Assembly: GCA_001839685.1 (NCBI GenBank)
Contig: MLAK01001148.1
Location: 125,067 to 189,066 of the forward strand
DNA length: 64,000 bases
Reading direction: 5' to 3'
Origin: Tritrichomonas foetus
Lineage: Eukaryota; Parabasalia; Tritrichomonadida; Tritrichomonadidae
Shown here: one piece after another, positions 47,253 to 56,607 of the stretch
Layout: every line of letters starts with the position of its first letter
Numbering within the stretch: position 1 is the stretch's first letter
Made by a program: the position numbers and the translations under genes
Notes under the pieces: generated by a model
Seen by the model: the letters and a program-made list of their open reading frames with translations, nothing else
The model's database searches: none
What the model was told of the DNA's origin: nothing

Positions 47253-47260
47253 AAAAGTGA
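47253..47260 (-). promoter_or_regulatory. Initiator-like TCACTTTT
   Basis: Lies directly before the ATG at 47248 (A about 10 nt upstream), giving a very short 5' leader as is usual in trichomonads. Confidence 0.45.
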
Positions 47261-47276
47261 GATTCATTGTTTGTTT

Positions 47277-47282
47277 GGTCAA
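47277..47282 (-). promoter_or_regulatory. TTGACC upstream motif
   Basis: TTGACC in coding orientation, ending 29 nt before the ATG at 47248. It is one of four such placements in the 47-55 kb cluster. Candidate transcription-factor site; not a described element that I know. Confidence 0.4.
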
Positions 47283-47470
47283 TTAAATCAAATTTTAACC
47301 GAATAAGCAATGAATAATTTTTGAAAGCTTATTAGGCACATCGAAATTGAATATCGCGACTTTTTCATAGTCATTTTTGAGGTAAATCATTCAAAAAATG
47401 GTGGAAAAAAAATCAAAATTGAATAGACACCCTTTTTGTTTTTGGGAGAAATGGGCGAAATTGTAAAAAA

Positions 47471-47740
47471 AAGAAATGGAAAGAAATAAAGTGAAAGAAA
47501 GAAATAAAGTGAAAGAAAGAAAGAAAGTGAANNNNNNNNNNNNNNNNNNNNNNNNNNNNNNNNNNNNNNNNNNNNNNNNNNNNNNNNNNNNNNNNNNNNN
47601 NNNNNNNNNNNNNNNNNNNNNNNNNNNNNNNNNNNNNNNNNAAAGTGAAAGAAAGAAAGAAAGTGAAAGAAAGTGAAAGAAAGAAATAAAGTGAAAGAAA
47701 GAAATAAAGTGAAAGAAAGAAAGAAAGTGAATGAAAGAAA
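47471..47740. repeat. GAAAGAAATAAAGT-type minisatellite with assembly gap
   Basis: Purine-rich tandem repeat with a unit of about 14 nt (GAAAGAAATAAAGT) mixed with 10-nt GAAAGAAAGT units. It is interrupted by 110 Ns (47532-47641) that mark an unresolved length. It lies in the noncoding interval between the acyltransferase start and the transporter end. The open frames through it are meaningless. Confidence 0.9.
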
Positions 47741-47812
47741 TTACAAGAATATGTTTACGCACACTTTATAAGATCAAATATATTCTCCGTAAAATTAACA
47801 TTTTGAAATACT

Positions 47813-48904
47813 TTAACCGCTTTTGACTGCTGTATGCTTCACTCCTTCAAGCCCACTTGGTGATTTGTCGATGTCTCCTCGGAAATCTTGTCTCTTTGGC
47901 AAAAATGGCGTCGTTTCGTTGAAATGATTTGGTAACATTTTCACATCATTTTTTCTTTTTGCCTGGCTCTTCCCGAGATAGTTCAATGCTAGACCAGAAG
48001 CTATCGTCAAAATGGATCCTAAATGAAAGAAAGTGAACTTTTTATTCGGAAACAACACAAATGAAATGCAAACAGTTGCCGCCTTTCGTGTCGAGGTAAC
48101 CATGACTGTAACTAAGCTGCCAAAGGCCTTCATCAGGAGATATACGAATTGGACACCAATCGAGCCAAGAAATGCAAATGACGCCAGATAAAAAATCATT
48201 GGTGGGTATTTCATGCATAATGAGACTCCCCTGAATAGCTGGCCTGAGACAAGAGCCACGAAAAACATAATAAAAGAACCAATTAAATACATCATTGATA
48301 TTAATTCATTTTGAGAAGCTCCATGTTCAGAAAGTGCCTTTTCTTGAAGGTTGGATGCAACCGCATCAAAAACTAATGATATAACCGATAGAAATACACC
48401 TATAAGGTCAAATTTATTTTTGGACACTTTATCTGAATAAGAGACGCCAATCAAACCCGAGACAATTAAACCAATTGAAAGGATTTCTAAGAAATTGTAT
48501 TTCTTATTCAAAAAAATCATTCCGCCAATCATCACCGGGATCAGCTTGGACGATTTAAATAGAACCGCAGTCGGATAACTCAATCGCTCTACTGAAAGAT
48601 TGGAAAGTCCCATCGAGCAACAGAGACAAAAACTTGTGAAAAAATAATATTTGAATGATGAATGAAGTGTTGACTTTCCACGTAACAGCGAAATGATATA
48701 AGGCGATGATAAAATGAAATAGCCGAGAAATTGAATAAACGTGAAGAAAATTGATTCGCGAAATGGATATCGTGTGTATAAAGTTTCCTGAGAGGTGCCT
48801 TGAACAAGAAAAGAAACTAAAACGCCAATAACGCCTATTAAAAGAATCAACCATTTTGGCCATGCCGATATATCTAAGCCAAAAAGACGAATCTCATTTT
48901 CCAT
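47813..48904 (-). CDS. UAA-family nucleotide-sugar/PAPS transporter (SLC35B-like)
   Basis: A 363-residue polytopic membrane protein with about ten hydrophobic segments, the size usual for SLC35 transporters of the Golgi or ER. Diagnostic stretches are VQGTSQETLYTRYPF (near 34), LFKSSKLIPVMIGG (near 115-128), FDAVASNLQEKAL (near 178-190) and TSTRKAATVCISFVLFP (near 270-286). These fit the UAA family, closest in feel to SLC35B2/B3 PAPS transporters, though UDP-sugar transport is equally possible. A C-terminal hydrophilic tail of about 50 residues is cytosolic. It would import nucleotide-activated sugar or sulfate for glycan synthesis. The start ATG at 48904 has two TTGACC motifs 17-34 nt upstream. 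Confidence 0.88.
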   Translation of the reverse strand: MENEIRLFGLDISAWPKWLILLIGVIGVLVSFLVQGTSQETLYTRYPFRESIFFTFIQFLGYFILSSPYIISLLRGKSTLHSSFKYYFFTSFCLCCSMGLSNLSVERLSYPTAVLFKSSKLIPVMIGGMIFLNKKYNFLEILSIGLIVSGLIGVSYSDKVSKNKFDLIGVFLSVISLVFDAVASNLQEKALSEHGASQNELISMMYLIGSFIMFFVALVSGQLFRGVSLCMKYPPMIFYLASFAFLGSIGVQFVYLLMKAFGSLVTVMVTSTRKAATVCISFVLFPNKKFTFFHLGSILTIASGLALNYLGKSQAKRKNDVKMLPNHFNETTPFLPKRQDFRGDIDKSPSGLEGVKHTAVKSG

Positions 48905-49236
48905 TTGATCAGCGGTTAATGGTCAAACAATTGGTCAAATATTATCACCAGATTATCTCACTCATATTATTTCAATCAATGTAGATTTTTCAGATAAAAC
49001 ATTCTTGCATGAAACTGAATAATTTAAATGTAAGTATACCTCTATATTACGATGAAACTTGCAAGAGATTATTGTAATCTGAATTCTGAATTTGTGGCTT
49101 AAAACTTATGTATAGAGTTAAGTTGGATTTGACGTAATTTTCATGTAATTAGATAAAAATTCGAAAAAATAAATAAATAAATAAAAAATTTGAAAGTTAT
49201 TGAAAAGTACAAAGTTATTATTCATAAACAATACGC
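48905..49236. other. Intergenic with promoter motifs
   Basis: About 330 nt, AT-rich, no coding frame. Its transporter-proximal end holds the paired TTGACC motifs; the rest is unremarkable. Confidence 0.5.
48921..48938 (-). promoter_or_regulatory. Paired TTGACC motifs before the transporter gene
   Basis: Two TTGACC copies 12 nt apart in coding orientation, with AATTG between them, 17-34 nt upstream of the ATG at 48904. Same motif as before three other genes in this cluster. Confidence 0.42.
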
Positions 49237-50295
49237 CTATTTAAACATTTTCAATAAGCCAAGTATTTCGCGTGTTCTTTTAGGAGCTTTCAAATCTTTT
49301 CTTTGTTTTCTTTCACAATCGGATTGAGTTTTATGATTAGAATCATTCATTCCTTTTTGGTTATTAGGTTCATTTGCTTTTTCGGAATTTTGATTATTTT
49401 CAGTGTTTTCTTTTTCTTCTTCTGCTTCTTTTCGCCTTTTTTCAATCAATTTCTTAGCATTATTTCTCATTTTCACATCCGATGTTAGATGTGGATGAAA
49501 AGTGCAGTCATTCATCTTTTTTTGTTCAATATCTATTTCCAATGTTTGTTTTTCTATACTTTTAATAACTTCGCGTGCCTCGGCTTGCTCGACATTCAAT
49601 CCTTGAACTTTTCTTCTCTTTGAAAGTGACAAATCTGGATGGAAAGTGCAATTAATGTCTTCGAATTCTTCTGTCTTTCTTGGTTTTGGTCTTTCTTTAA
49701 TATTTTTAAGCATTTTTCTGGACCCTGGTGACATAAGTGAATGAAACTTTTGAGCTTTAGGCGTAGTTTGCCTTTTTTCATTTGATTTTTGCTGTCTTTC
49801 TTCAAATTTTTGATGTTCGGCGATAGTAATAACTTTCTTTTTGGTAGGTTTTTCGACATCAAAAGGCGCTTTATTCTTCATTGGTTCAATATTGGCGTTA
49901 CGCTCGAGAAAATCTGGATAATGATTTTTTGGCTCGATTCGTTCAAGTGGCTTGTAACGGTCATTACTTGATTGTGAGCTATTTTCGTGGGTGACGTTAT
50001 CGATATGAGTTTCCTGTAAATCCGCTATTAATTTTCCGTCATTATCCCAAATCTGGGCTTCTTTTGGTTTGGACTTTGCAATCGCTGATCTATGAGAACT
50101 TTTAAATACTAAAACTTTTTGAGATTCGGCGCTTTCGATTTCTTCTTTAAGGATTTTCAATTTTTGATTTCGAGTTTTGTCCGTTTTCGTTAATCTTTCA
50201 ACGACGTCGCTTGGGTTAGTCTTTGGCTTTAATTCTTTCGGGCTCTTTACTCGTTTCAATCGAATATCTGCAAAGTTTAAAACCTCGTTTTCCAT
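49237..50295 (-). CDS. Charged coiled protein with two CTFHP motifs, unknown function
   Basis: A 352-residue very hydrophilic, Lys/Glu-rich protein without signal peptide or membrane helix. Two copies of a CTFHPxL motif (INCTFHPDLS near 217-226 and NDCTFHPHLT near 265-274) are separated by a helical segment. Short T/S-F-x-P motifs of this kind recur in protist cytoskeletal or flagellar proteins, so a cytoskeletal role is possible but not shown. The C-terminal part (about 280-345) is low-complexity E/K/N with coiled-coil character. The ATG at 50295 is preceded by TCATTTCACC. It lies between a transporter and a ciliary-tip protein homologue on the same strand. Confidence 0.7.
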   Translation of the reverse strand: MENEVLNFADIRLKRVKSPKELKPKTNPSDVVERLTKTDKTRNQKLKILKEEIESAESQKVLVFKSSHRSAIAKSKPKEAQIWDNDGKLIADLQETHIDNVTHENSSQSSNDRYKPLERIEPKNHYPDFLERNANIEPMKNKAPFDVEKPTKKKVITIAEHQKFEERQQKSNEKRQTTPKAQKFHSLMSPGSRKMLKNIKERPKPRKTEEFEDINCTFHPDLSLSKRRKVQGLNVEQAEAREVIKSIEKQTLEIDIEQKKMNDCTFHPHLTSDVKMRNNAKKLIEKRRKEAEEEKENTENNQNSEKANEPNNQKGMNDSNHKTQSDCERKQRKDLKAPKRTREILGLLKMFK

Positions 50296-51119
50296 TTTGG
50301 TGAAATGACAAGATCAGATGCGGGCAAATCATATTCAATTTCCTTCGAAGTTCTGAAGAAACATTTTTTATTAGAAATTTTTATTCAATTTGATTTAAAC
50401 GTACAGCTTGATTGAGATATTATTGAATTCCGTAACTTTTTCTAAGAAGAGATGATACAGGAATATTCTGGCAATATTTCGACAATTGTTCTTATTGTGT
50501 CTATAAGAAGTTTTTATTGAATTTACTTTTCATTCATAGTTCAAATAAATTAATTTAAGCCAGTTTAACAGAATCTAAATATTTTGGAGTTCAATAATTT
50601 TGATCGTTTGTACCTTCAACAATCAGGGTTTCGTGAAATACTGCTGAAACAAGCATGTTTTTTCTGTTTTTTATGAAAATGCCTATAGATTTTCTTGATT
50701 TTAGGTTTTTTGCAAGTTTTTAGAAACAACCCCAACTTCATGGAATCCAAAGAAGAAATCCGAACATTAAATTCACAACAATGAAATAGATAGTATTGTT
50801 GTGAAATTATTATTTCATATTCAAACAGTATTTCTAATATATAAATGTTTTCTGAAAAAGGAAATTTAATGAAAATAATATTTTGCAAATCGTTTTTTAA
50901 ATGATAATCTTGGAAAATATGAGCATGCATTAGAATAATGCAAAATGAGAAGAGATTATTTAATATTACATCAATTTCAATTTGAGAGTAGAAAAATTTC
51001 ATTTTTCAACAAGCTTGCTTATGAAAAGTAAAAAAATTGTAGTTAGTATCCACGGAATTTTCGGGAATTGTAAAAAATCTGTGTTCGTGAATTATGTCAA
51101 ATTATTCCCGTAAAAAATT
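50296..51119. other. Intergenic; one doubtful minus-strand ORF
   Basis: An ATG frame of 128 codons runs from 51002 to 50616 on the minus strand (starts MKFFYSQIEI). Composition is Ile/Phe/His-rich, as expected for chance translation of AT-rich DNA, and I recognise no domain. It could be a remnant of a decayed gene. The rest of the interval shows nothing. Confidence 0.3.
50302..50308 (-). promoter_or_regulatory. Initiator-like TCATTTC
   Basis: Its A lies about 11 nt upstream of the ATG at 50295. This gene is the one member of the 47-55 kb cluster without a nearby TTGACC. Confidence 0.42.
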
Positions 51120-53156
51120 TTATTTGTTTGCAACAGCTGCTAAAACTTGTTCTTTTGTTAATCTTGGAACATTTGCTAAATATTTTTCAAGCTTTCTCCC
51201 ATAAAGAGAATAAAGCAAAACAAAAACTTCAATTGCCTTTTGTCTAACTTCGATTTTTGCTGATTCTATACAAGGAACAATAAGAGACATTGCATCACTT
51301 GCAGTCAATTTTGAAAGTAATAATTTTTCATTTTCCTTTGCAATAGTTTCAATCAAATCAAGTTTCTTGAGAAGAAGGGAAGCAGGTTCACTTCGTGATG
51401 ATTTCAATTCATTTCGATTATTTTGGTTTGTTTGTGAGCAAAAGTTTATAACTTCAGCTGCAGCAATTCTGTCTTTCCTGACACACCATTTTACCAAATT
51501 TAGAGCAGTCTCGCTGATTCGGGAATTAGTTTCACCAAGTTTTGATAAGGCTGGATGAAGAAGAGTATGGGAAGCTGCATTCCCAATAATTCCTGGATGT
51601 AAGGCTTCTTTTATATCATCAATGAGTGATGTTATGTTTGTGGCAGTATTCACAAAAACTGCTTTCAATGGACAACGAAGCAGATTTAGGGTGATTGGAT
51701 TGAAAGCTTGGAAAGCTGCAGCTTTCTGATCGTTGTCTTTAATTCCTTTAATTAACTTACATATTTTTGTGTATCCTGAAACTTTTAGGGACCAGGCTTC
51801 TGAATAAACTTCAGCAATTGGACTTTCACCAAATAGTTCAACGAGATAGCTCGATTCACGACGAGCTTCATCGGAAAGTGGGTCAATCTCAACTTTTGGT
51901 GAATTTGAATTACGATTTCTTGGTGGAGGAGATTTTCCTGGCTCTGGTTTCTTGATCTCATCTTCCTGTTTAGCTGGCTTTAATTCTTTTTTGGGTTTCT
52001 TTTTTTGAACTTTTTCTTCTTCTTCACTGTCATCTTCATCATCATTTTCGCTTTCCTCTTGATCTTCTTCTGAATTTTCGTCAGTTTTTGATTTATTTTT
52101 ACTTTTCTTTTTGGTTTCATTTGTCTTCTTTTTCTGAGTTTCTTCAATTTCATTGTATTTGTTTTTGTTGTCTTGATTTTCATTTGGTTTCTGTTTTTCT
52201 TGCTGGGGCTCATTTGAAGGACTTATATGGGAATTTGCGATTAGAGGTGGTGTGACATTTTCATCTTTTGTGACAAACAAATTGTCATCATTTTTGGGAT
52301 TTTCTTGATTTAAATTTTGAGTTGGATTGCAATTTACTTGTCTAATTTGGTTGCTAGTCTGTCTTTGTGGAAATTGATTCATGCTATTATTGTTGTTTGG
52401 ATAAGATGAAGTTTGGTTTTGTTGTCTATTAAAGTTTCCATTCATGATTGAAATTATTCGTTTATTTATCGAATCAAGTGCACGAAATTCTTCACCAAGT
52501 AACGCTTCTGATTTTCGATCAAGTAATTCTTTAATTGCATCCATGTTTCGACTAATATTTTCAATTTGTATTGAAATTAATTCAGCTTCAGCAAATTTTT
52601 CATTCAAAATTGCATCTCTTTTTGCGTTCGCCAAATCAGCGAGAATCTCTGGAAGGGAGGAAAGACGTGGAGTGTAGCAGGCTGCTCCAATTGGGATAAT
52701 TGAAATAATTGCAGATTGGTAATAAACATTTGAAGGTGTTTTATAAGCATCAGAAAATTGAAATCGCAAATAACGTGTAATTGTTTGATGGATTGTCACT
52801 TTTTTGAATTCACGTGCAACCCATTTACTTCTTTCATTATCATTAAGACAAAAGAATCCAACAAATTTCCAAACATCATAATTAGAATTATAATCATTTT
52901 CATTATAATTATTATTTATTCCGATATCATTGGAAAGGAAAACGTCAACTCGGGTAGGAATCATTGATTCATGCGCAACAATTTCAAGCCCTCTGAGAAT
53001 GAAATCACCACCTAAATCGATGACAGCGTCAATTGGATAATTTGGATTTGGACGAGAAACCCACCCTGATGATGTTGGTCGAAAGACATCTGAGAACGGA
53101 TGCTCAGGGTCTTCACTCGAGCAAAAAAGACAGCGAAATTGCGAATCGGTAGATAT
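51120..53156 (-). CDS. CEP104: CEP104-like ciliary-tip/centriolar protein (start codon reads ATA)
   Basis: A homologue of CEP104, a microtubule plus-end protein of the ciliary tip and distal centriole; trichomonads have several flagella. The first in-frame ATG is at 52964, but homologous sequence continues 64 codons upstream (CSSEDPEHPFSDV...SGWVSRPNPNYPIDAVIDLGG, matching the CEP104 jelly-roll start). No ATG is found there. The most natural N-terminus is ISTDSQFRCLF at 53156, where an ATA stands in place of ATG. Domains from there: jelly-roll (about 1-165), coiled coil (about 165-240), an Asn/Gln-rich then strongly acidic/basic linker, and a TOG-type HEAT domain (about 425-675: SSYLVELFGE, YSEAWSLKVSGYTKI, EVRQKAIEVFVLLYSLYG). 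The C-terminal zinc-finger region of animal CEP104 is absent. The start is uncertain: sequence error, non-ATG start or missed short 5' exon. Confidence 0.82.
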   Translation of the reverse strand: MSTDSQFRCLFCSSEDPEHPFSDVFRPTSSGWVSRPNPNYPIDAVIDLGGDFILRGLEIVAHESMIPTRVDVFLSNDIGINNNYNENDYNSNYDVWKFVGFFCLNDNERSKWVAREFKKVTIHQTITRYLRFQFSDAYKTPSNVYYQSAIISIIPIGAACYTPRLSSLPEILADLANAKRDAILNEKFAEAELISIQIENISRNMDAIKELLDRKSEALLGEEFRALDSINKRIISIMNGNFNRQQNQTSSYPNNNNSMNQFPQRQTSNQIRQVNCNPTQNLNQENPKNDDNLFVTKDENVTPPLIANSHISPSNEPQQEKQKPNENQDNKNKYNEIEETQKKKTNETKKKSKNKSKTDENSEEDQEESENDDEDDSEEEEKVQKKKPKKELKPAKQEDEIKKPEPGKSPPPRNRNSNSPKVEIDPLSDEARRESSYLVELFGESPIAEVYSEAWSLKVSGYTKICKLIKGIKDNDQKAAAFQAFNPITLNLLRCPLKAVFVNTATNITSLIDDIKEALHPGIIGNAASHTLLHPALSKLGETNSRISETALNLVKWCVRKDRIAAAEVINFCSQTNQNNRNELKSSRSEPASLLLKKLDLIETIAKENEKLLLSKLTASDAMSLIVPCIESAKIEVRQKAIEVFVLLYSLYGRKLEKYLANVPRLTKEQVLAAVANK

Positions 53157-53166
53157 TTTAGTTTTT

Positions 53167-53180
53167 TGGTCAATTGACCA
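53167..53180. promoter_or_regulatory. Perfect 14-bp palindrome TGGTCAATTGACCA
   Basis: Combines GGTCAA and TTGACC head to head, 11-24 nt upstream of the proposed CEP104-like start at 53156. It matches the single or paired half-sites before three neighbouring genes and looks like a dimer binding site. Confidence 0.5.
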
Positions 53181-53384
53181 TAACCTCTTTTATTTCACCA
53201 TCGATTTTCTTCCAACGAACTTTTTTCAATATAATCAAATTTGAATGCTTATCAAGTCGTATAATTTTTCCCCGATGTTTAGGTAAAAAAGATATGATGG
53301 GTGTACAGAGATCATTTACATCTAAAGCACAATTATGATGATGAAAAAATAATTCAAAACAATAAATTGGAATAATCACAAAAT

Positions 53385-55007
53385 TTATTCAATATGTTCA
53401 AGTGATACAAGAAACATCCAATGGCCTATACCATCATGAACTATTGATAATCCAATTTTTTCGTCATTTGATAACAAGTTATTTTTATAATGATCTACTA
53501 AATACTGGAAAATATCTTTCAGTGATTTTTCATTGTTGCGATAGTTTTTCGATTCAATACTACCAATGAATTCTGAAAATGGATAATCATGAACAATTTC
53601 TGCTACTGCGTCAAGGGCAGCAACAGATTCTGGCTCAAATTCACCAATAAATAATCTTTTTACATAATTCATCGCCCGCGAAGAAATGGTTGAAGAATAT
53701 TTCAATGGTTTTTTATGATGATCTTTTCTGTAATTGTTGATTAAATTTGTGAGAAATTTTGATTCTTCATATGTTATACTTTTAACTTTACGTATTGAAT
53801 TTGGTCTCAAACAACTAAAAAGAATGAAAAATACCCATTTTGAATCACAATCATTAGAAACACCAATTCCAATATGTGTAAAGTTTCCAAAGATGTTTTG
53901 ATAATCTTTATTTGTTGATGAATTTATTATCGTTTGTTTCAAAACATCAAGTGGGTTGATATTTTCAATATGAAATGAAGGTGCAATCATTGCACATGAA
54001 AAACTATTTTTAACTTTGAGTTCATTAAACATTTTGGGGACTAAATCTGCTTCTTCTGGAATTAACAATTTTTCTGAAAGTTTTTGGGCTTCTTTCATTA
54101 AAAAATCATTGCTTTTCAATTCCAATAGATGTCTATTGTATCTTATTTCATTTATAATAGCAATGAATTTATTTACAAATTTGTTTGAATGAGGAATCAT
54201 GATTGGATGATGTTTAAGCTTGTGAAATTTATATTTTTCAAAAATTTCATGATTTGAAACAATTTCATTGGTTATTTCATTGGAACTTGGATATGAATTC
54301 AGAGGAAAGCTATTTTGATCAATATAGCTTTTATTCTTTTGTTGCTTGGAACTCTTTCTTGAATTTAAATTTTCATTATTTTGTTGAGATGAGTTGTCAA
54401 TCAATTTATTGTTGTTTAGTGAATTGTCATGATTAAAATCAGAAATTTCGTTTTGCTTTATGGAATGATTCGGATCATGATTTCTACTTTTGTTGGGATA
54501 TTTTTGGTTGCTGCTATGGTTGTGGTTGTTACTTTGATTGTTGAAAGAAATTGGATTGATGACATTGTTGGGAATTTCGGCAATTTTTCTCTTAAAATTC
54601 TCTTCAAAATCTTCAATTTCATTTTTTTCAAGATTTACCAGATTTATTTTATTATTTTCTTTTCCATTAGGTTGTTTGTCCCTAGTATAAATGATTTGAT
54701 GTTTCCCTATCTGATGGATTTCTCGAAGATGAATTTTTTTCGTTTTAGAAAAACGAATTATTTGTTTGGTTTGATGAAATTTCCCATTTTGGTTACATGA
54801 AATAGAAATGACAGAAATATAAACTGATGGATTGTTTCTTTCTTTATTGATTTCATCTAAAACCTCTGGTGAAAGATATTCTTTATTATAAAATGAATCT
54901 TTAAAGATGTTTGAATAATCAACATTTACATCTGTACTACTCTCAGTTGTATCTGTTGACATGTCCATAATTTCTGGAGTTTCTCTTCTGTTAGGTTTGG
55001 ATTTCAT
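53385..55007 (-). CDS. CAP/SCP-domain protein with Asn-rich insert
   Basis: A 540-residue protein from the ATG at 55007; the upstream extension begins with TTG. It contains stretches typical of the CAP (SCP/PR-1) fold: an N-terminal start (LSPEVLDEINKERNNPSVY), a middle copy near 270-400 (FIAIINEIRYNRHLLELK, FTHIGIGVSNDCDSKWVFF) and a C-terminal copy near 410-540 (FLTNLINNYRKDHHKKPLKYS, EKIGLSIVHDGIGHWMFLVSLE). A low-complexity Asn/Ser/His region (about 150-240) lies between the first two. No signal peptide is visible, unlike secreted CAP proteins, so it may be cytosolic. The usual CAP His and Glu metal ligands are not clearly conserved. GGTCAA lies 11-16 nt before the start. Function unknown. 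Confidence 0.72.
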   Translation of the reverse strand: MKSKPNRRETPEIMDMSTDTTESSTDVNVDYSNIFKDSFYNKEYLSPEVLDEINKERNNPSVYISVISISCNQNGKFHQTKQIIRFSKTKKIHLREIHQIGKHQIIYTRDKQPNGKENNKINLVNLEKNEIEDFEENFKRKIAEIPNNVINPISFNNQSNNHNHSSNQKYPNKSRNHDPNHSIKQNEISDFNHDNSLNNNKLIDNSSQQNNENLNSRKSSKQQKNKSYIDQNSFPLNSYPSSNEITNEIVSNHEIFEKYKFHKLKHHPIMIPHSNKFVNKFIAIINEIRYNRHLLELKSNDFLMKEAQKLSEKLLIPEEADLVPKMFNELKVKNSFSCAMIAPSFHIENINPLDVLKQTIINSSTNKDYQNIFGNFTHIGIGVSNDCDSKWVFFILFSCLRPNSIRKVKSITYEESKFLTNLINNYRKDHHKKPLKYSSTISSRAMNYVKRLFIGEFEPESVAALDAVAEIVHDYPFSEFIGSIESKNYRNNEKSLKDIFQYLVDHYKNNLLSNDEKIGLSIVHDGIGHWMFLVSLEHIE

Positions 55008-56607
55008 GGTGAAAAAATTGACCAATTAAAAAAGTGATTGAGAAGTGGTTACATTTATTAATCTTTGGTGGTCTGATGCTTCTGGATATTGTGAACATAT
55101 GGAGGATTTGGAAAATAAACTTGTTGAACACGAAGATAATGATATATTAAACGGCATAAGAACGAATCATATAAACCGGAATGGAAAATGTAATCATGAT
55201 CATGATTTCAATATTATTTAAATATATTAGGAAGCATATTTTAAGTTCAGAAGACTATTATATTATTAATACATTTTGGAGCGTGGATTTAAGAGAAGTC
55301 ATAAATTAATATTATATATCAAAAAATTAGAAAAATAATATCAACGTTTTCTGAAAACATAAAAATTATCATTTATAGAAATTCATAAACCATTAATTAA
55401 TCAATTTTATACTTCTTTTTTTAAAGTTCTCACTTCACATGTTTTAATGAAGAAAACGATGAAGAACAATGATCTTTTTTTGATGTATTGAGAATCTACA
55501 GGTACCATCAATCTTACATCCTGAGCGAGAGATACAAACTTTATTATATTTAATTAATAAAGTCTAAATTTGACATTTTTTCTGACAATTGCGTAAATCA
55601 ATGTCACTTTTGAGTCTACGAAAATGTTATGGTTGTTGGTTATTCTTTAGGAATAATAAGCAGGTAAAAAATGTGTTGAAATTCGATCATTATTATGTGA
55701 CTTGTCCCTTTGTTAACAGAAATATTCGGCTCTTGACAATGTTCTCACAAAATATAAAAAAGGTTTAATGATTCAGATAAAAAAAAACAATAAGAAAAAT
55801 GATTTTTCTAAACTAATTTTTCCGTCGTTAACAATCAAATATGATGAAATTTAACAAATTAAATCATGAATTGAGACCATTTTTGTTACTGATTTCAAAA
55901 ATTGAAATAAATTAAAATTTTGTTTTATGAGAATTTATAAATTCTTATCAAAAAATTGATAGGTCTCAAAAACTTTTCTTTATGATTTTGAATAATAGTG
56001 GTATAAAAATACTTAGAAATTTTGTTTTATGTTAGTAGTGTTCGATTAGATAATTTACAACATATGTTCATTGTCCTAAACTAATACATTCTTGAAGTAT
56101 GTGATCATTCGCAATGATTCAATTTTCTTAAGTTTTCATTTCCAGTGTATATCCAATTGAATAAATTTCTTTCTAGTCATTCAATTAAAACATATATTGA
56201 AAATAATTCAAATAAATTGATAATATTATCGGATTTTATTTTTTCAATTCTTTTGAGGTAATATATACTTCGATGACAAATGATCAATAAATTCTACTAT
56301 TTAGTCTGTTTTTTCTACTGACTTTTGTCAGATCGGTGATTTGTAAATCACCAAAAATTCAATAGATTTTATTCAATTCTTTCACAATTTTTTAATAGAA
56401 ATTATTGTGTTCTAAATACATATATATTTGTAAGAATCTTTCCTCAAGAAAATAATCATTTTCTTATTAGATGAGGAAATAATGTGAATGCACGATTTTC
56501 GGAAAATTTTAACGTCGAGCATTGAATGCAAAAAATATTGAAAAAGTTACATTCAATTATATTTAAAATATTATTTCATAATCTAACTTTTTTGAAATCT
56601 TCTTACC
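55008..56607. other. Divergent intergenic region
   Basis: No gene is supported. An open plus-strand stretch at 55042-55221 (contains WWSDASGYCEHMEDLENKLVEHEDND) lacks an ATG at its front; it looks more coding-like than its surroundings and may be a remnant. The rest is AT-rich. TCATAA at 56576-56581 is a possible initiator for the kinase at 56608. Confidence 0.4.
55018..55023 (-). promoter_or_regulatory. GGTCAA upstream motif
   Basis: GGTCAA in coding orientation (within AATTGGTCAATT), 11-16 nt upstream of the CAP gene's ATG at 55007. Half of the palindrome at 53167-53180. Confidence 0.4.

Noticed and set aside
47391..47762. Open frames across the gap at 47.4-47.8 kb
   Set aside because: They are translations of a simple repeat and of Ns.
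53170..53379. 69-codon minus-strand frame between the CAP and CEP104-like genes
   Set aside because: It opens with GTG and has no ATG until its last codons. It overlaps the palindromic promoter motif and shows no recognisable domain. It could be a remnant, but I cannot support a gene.
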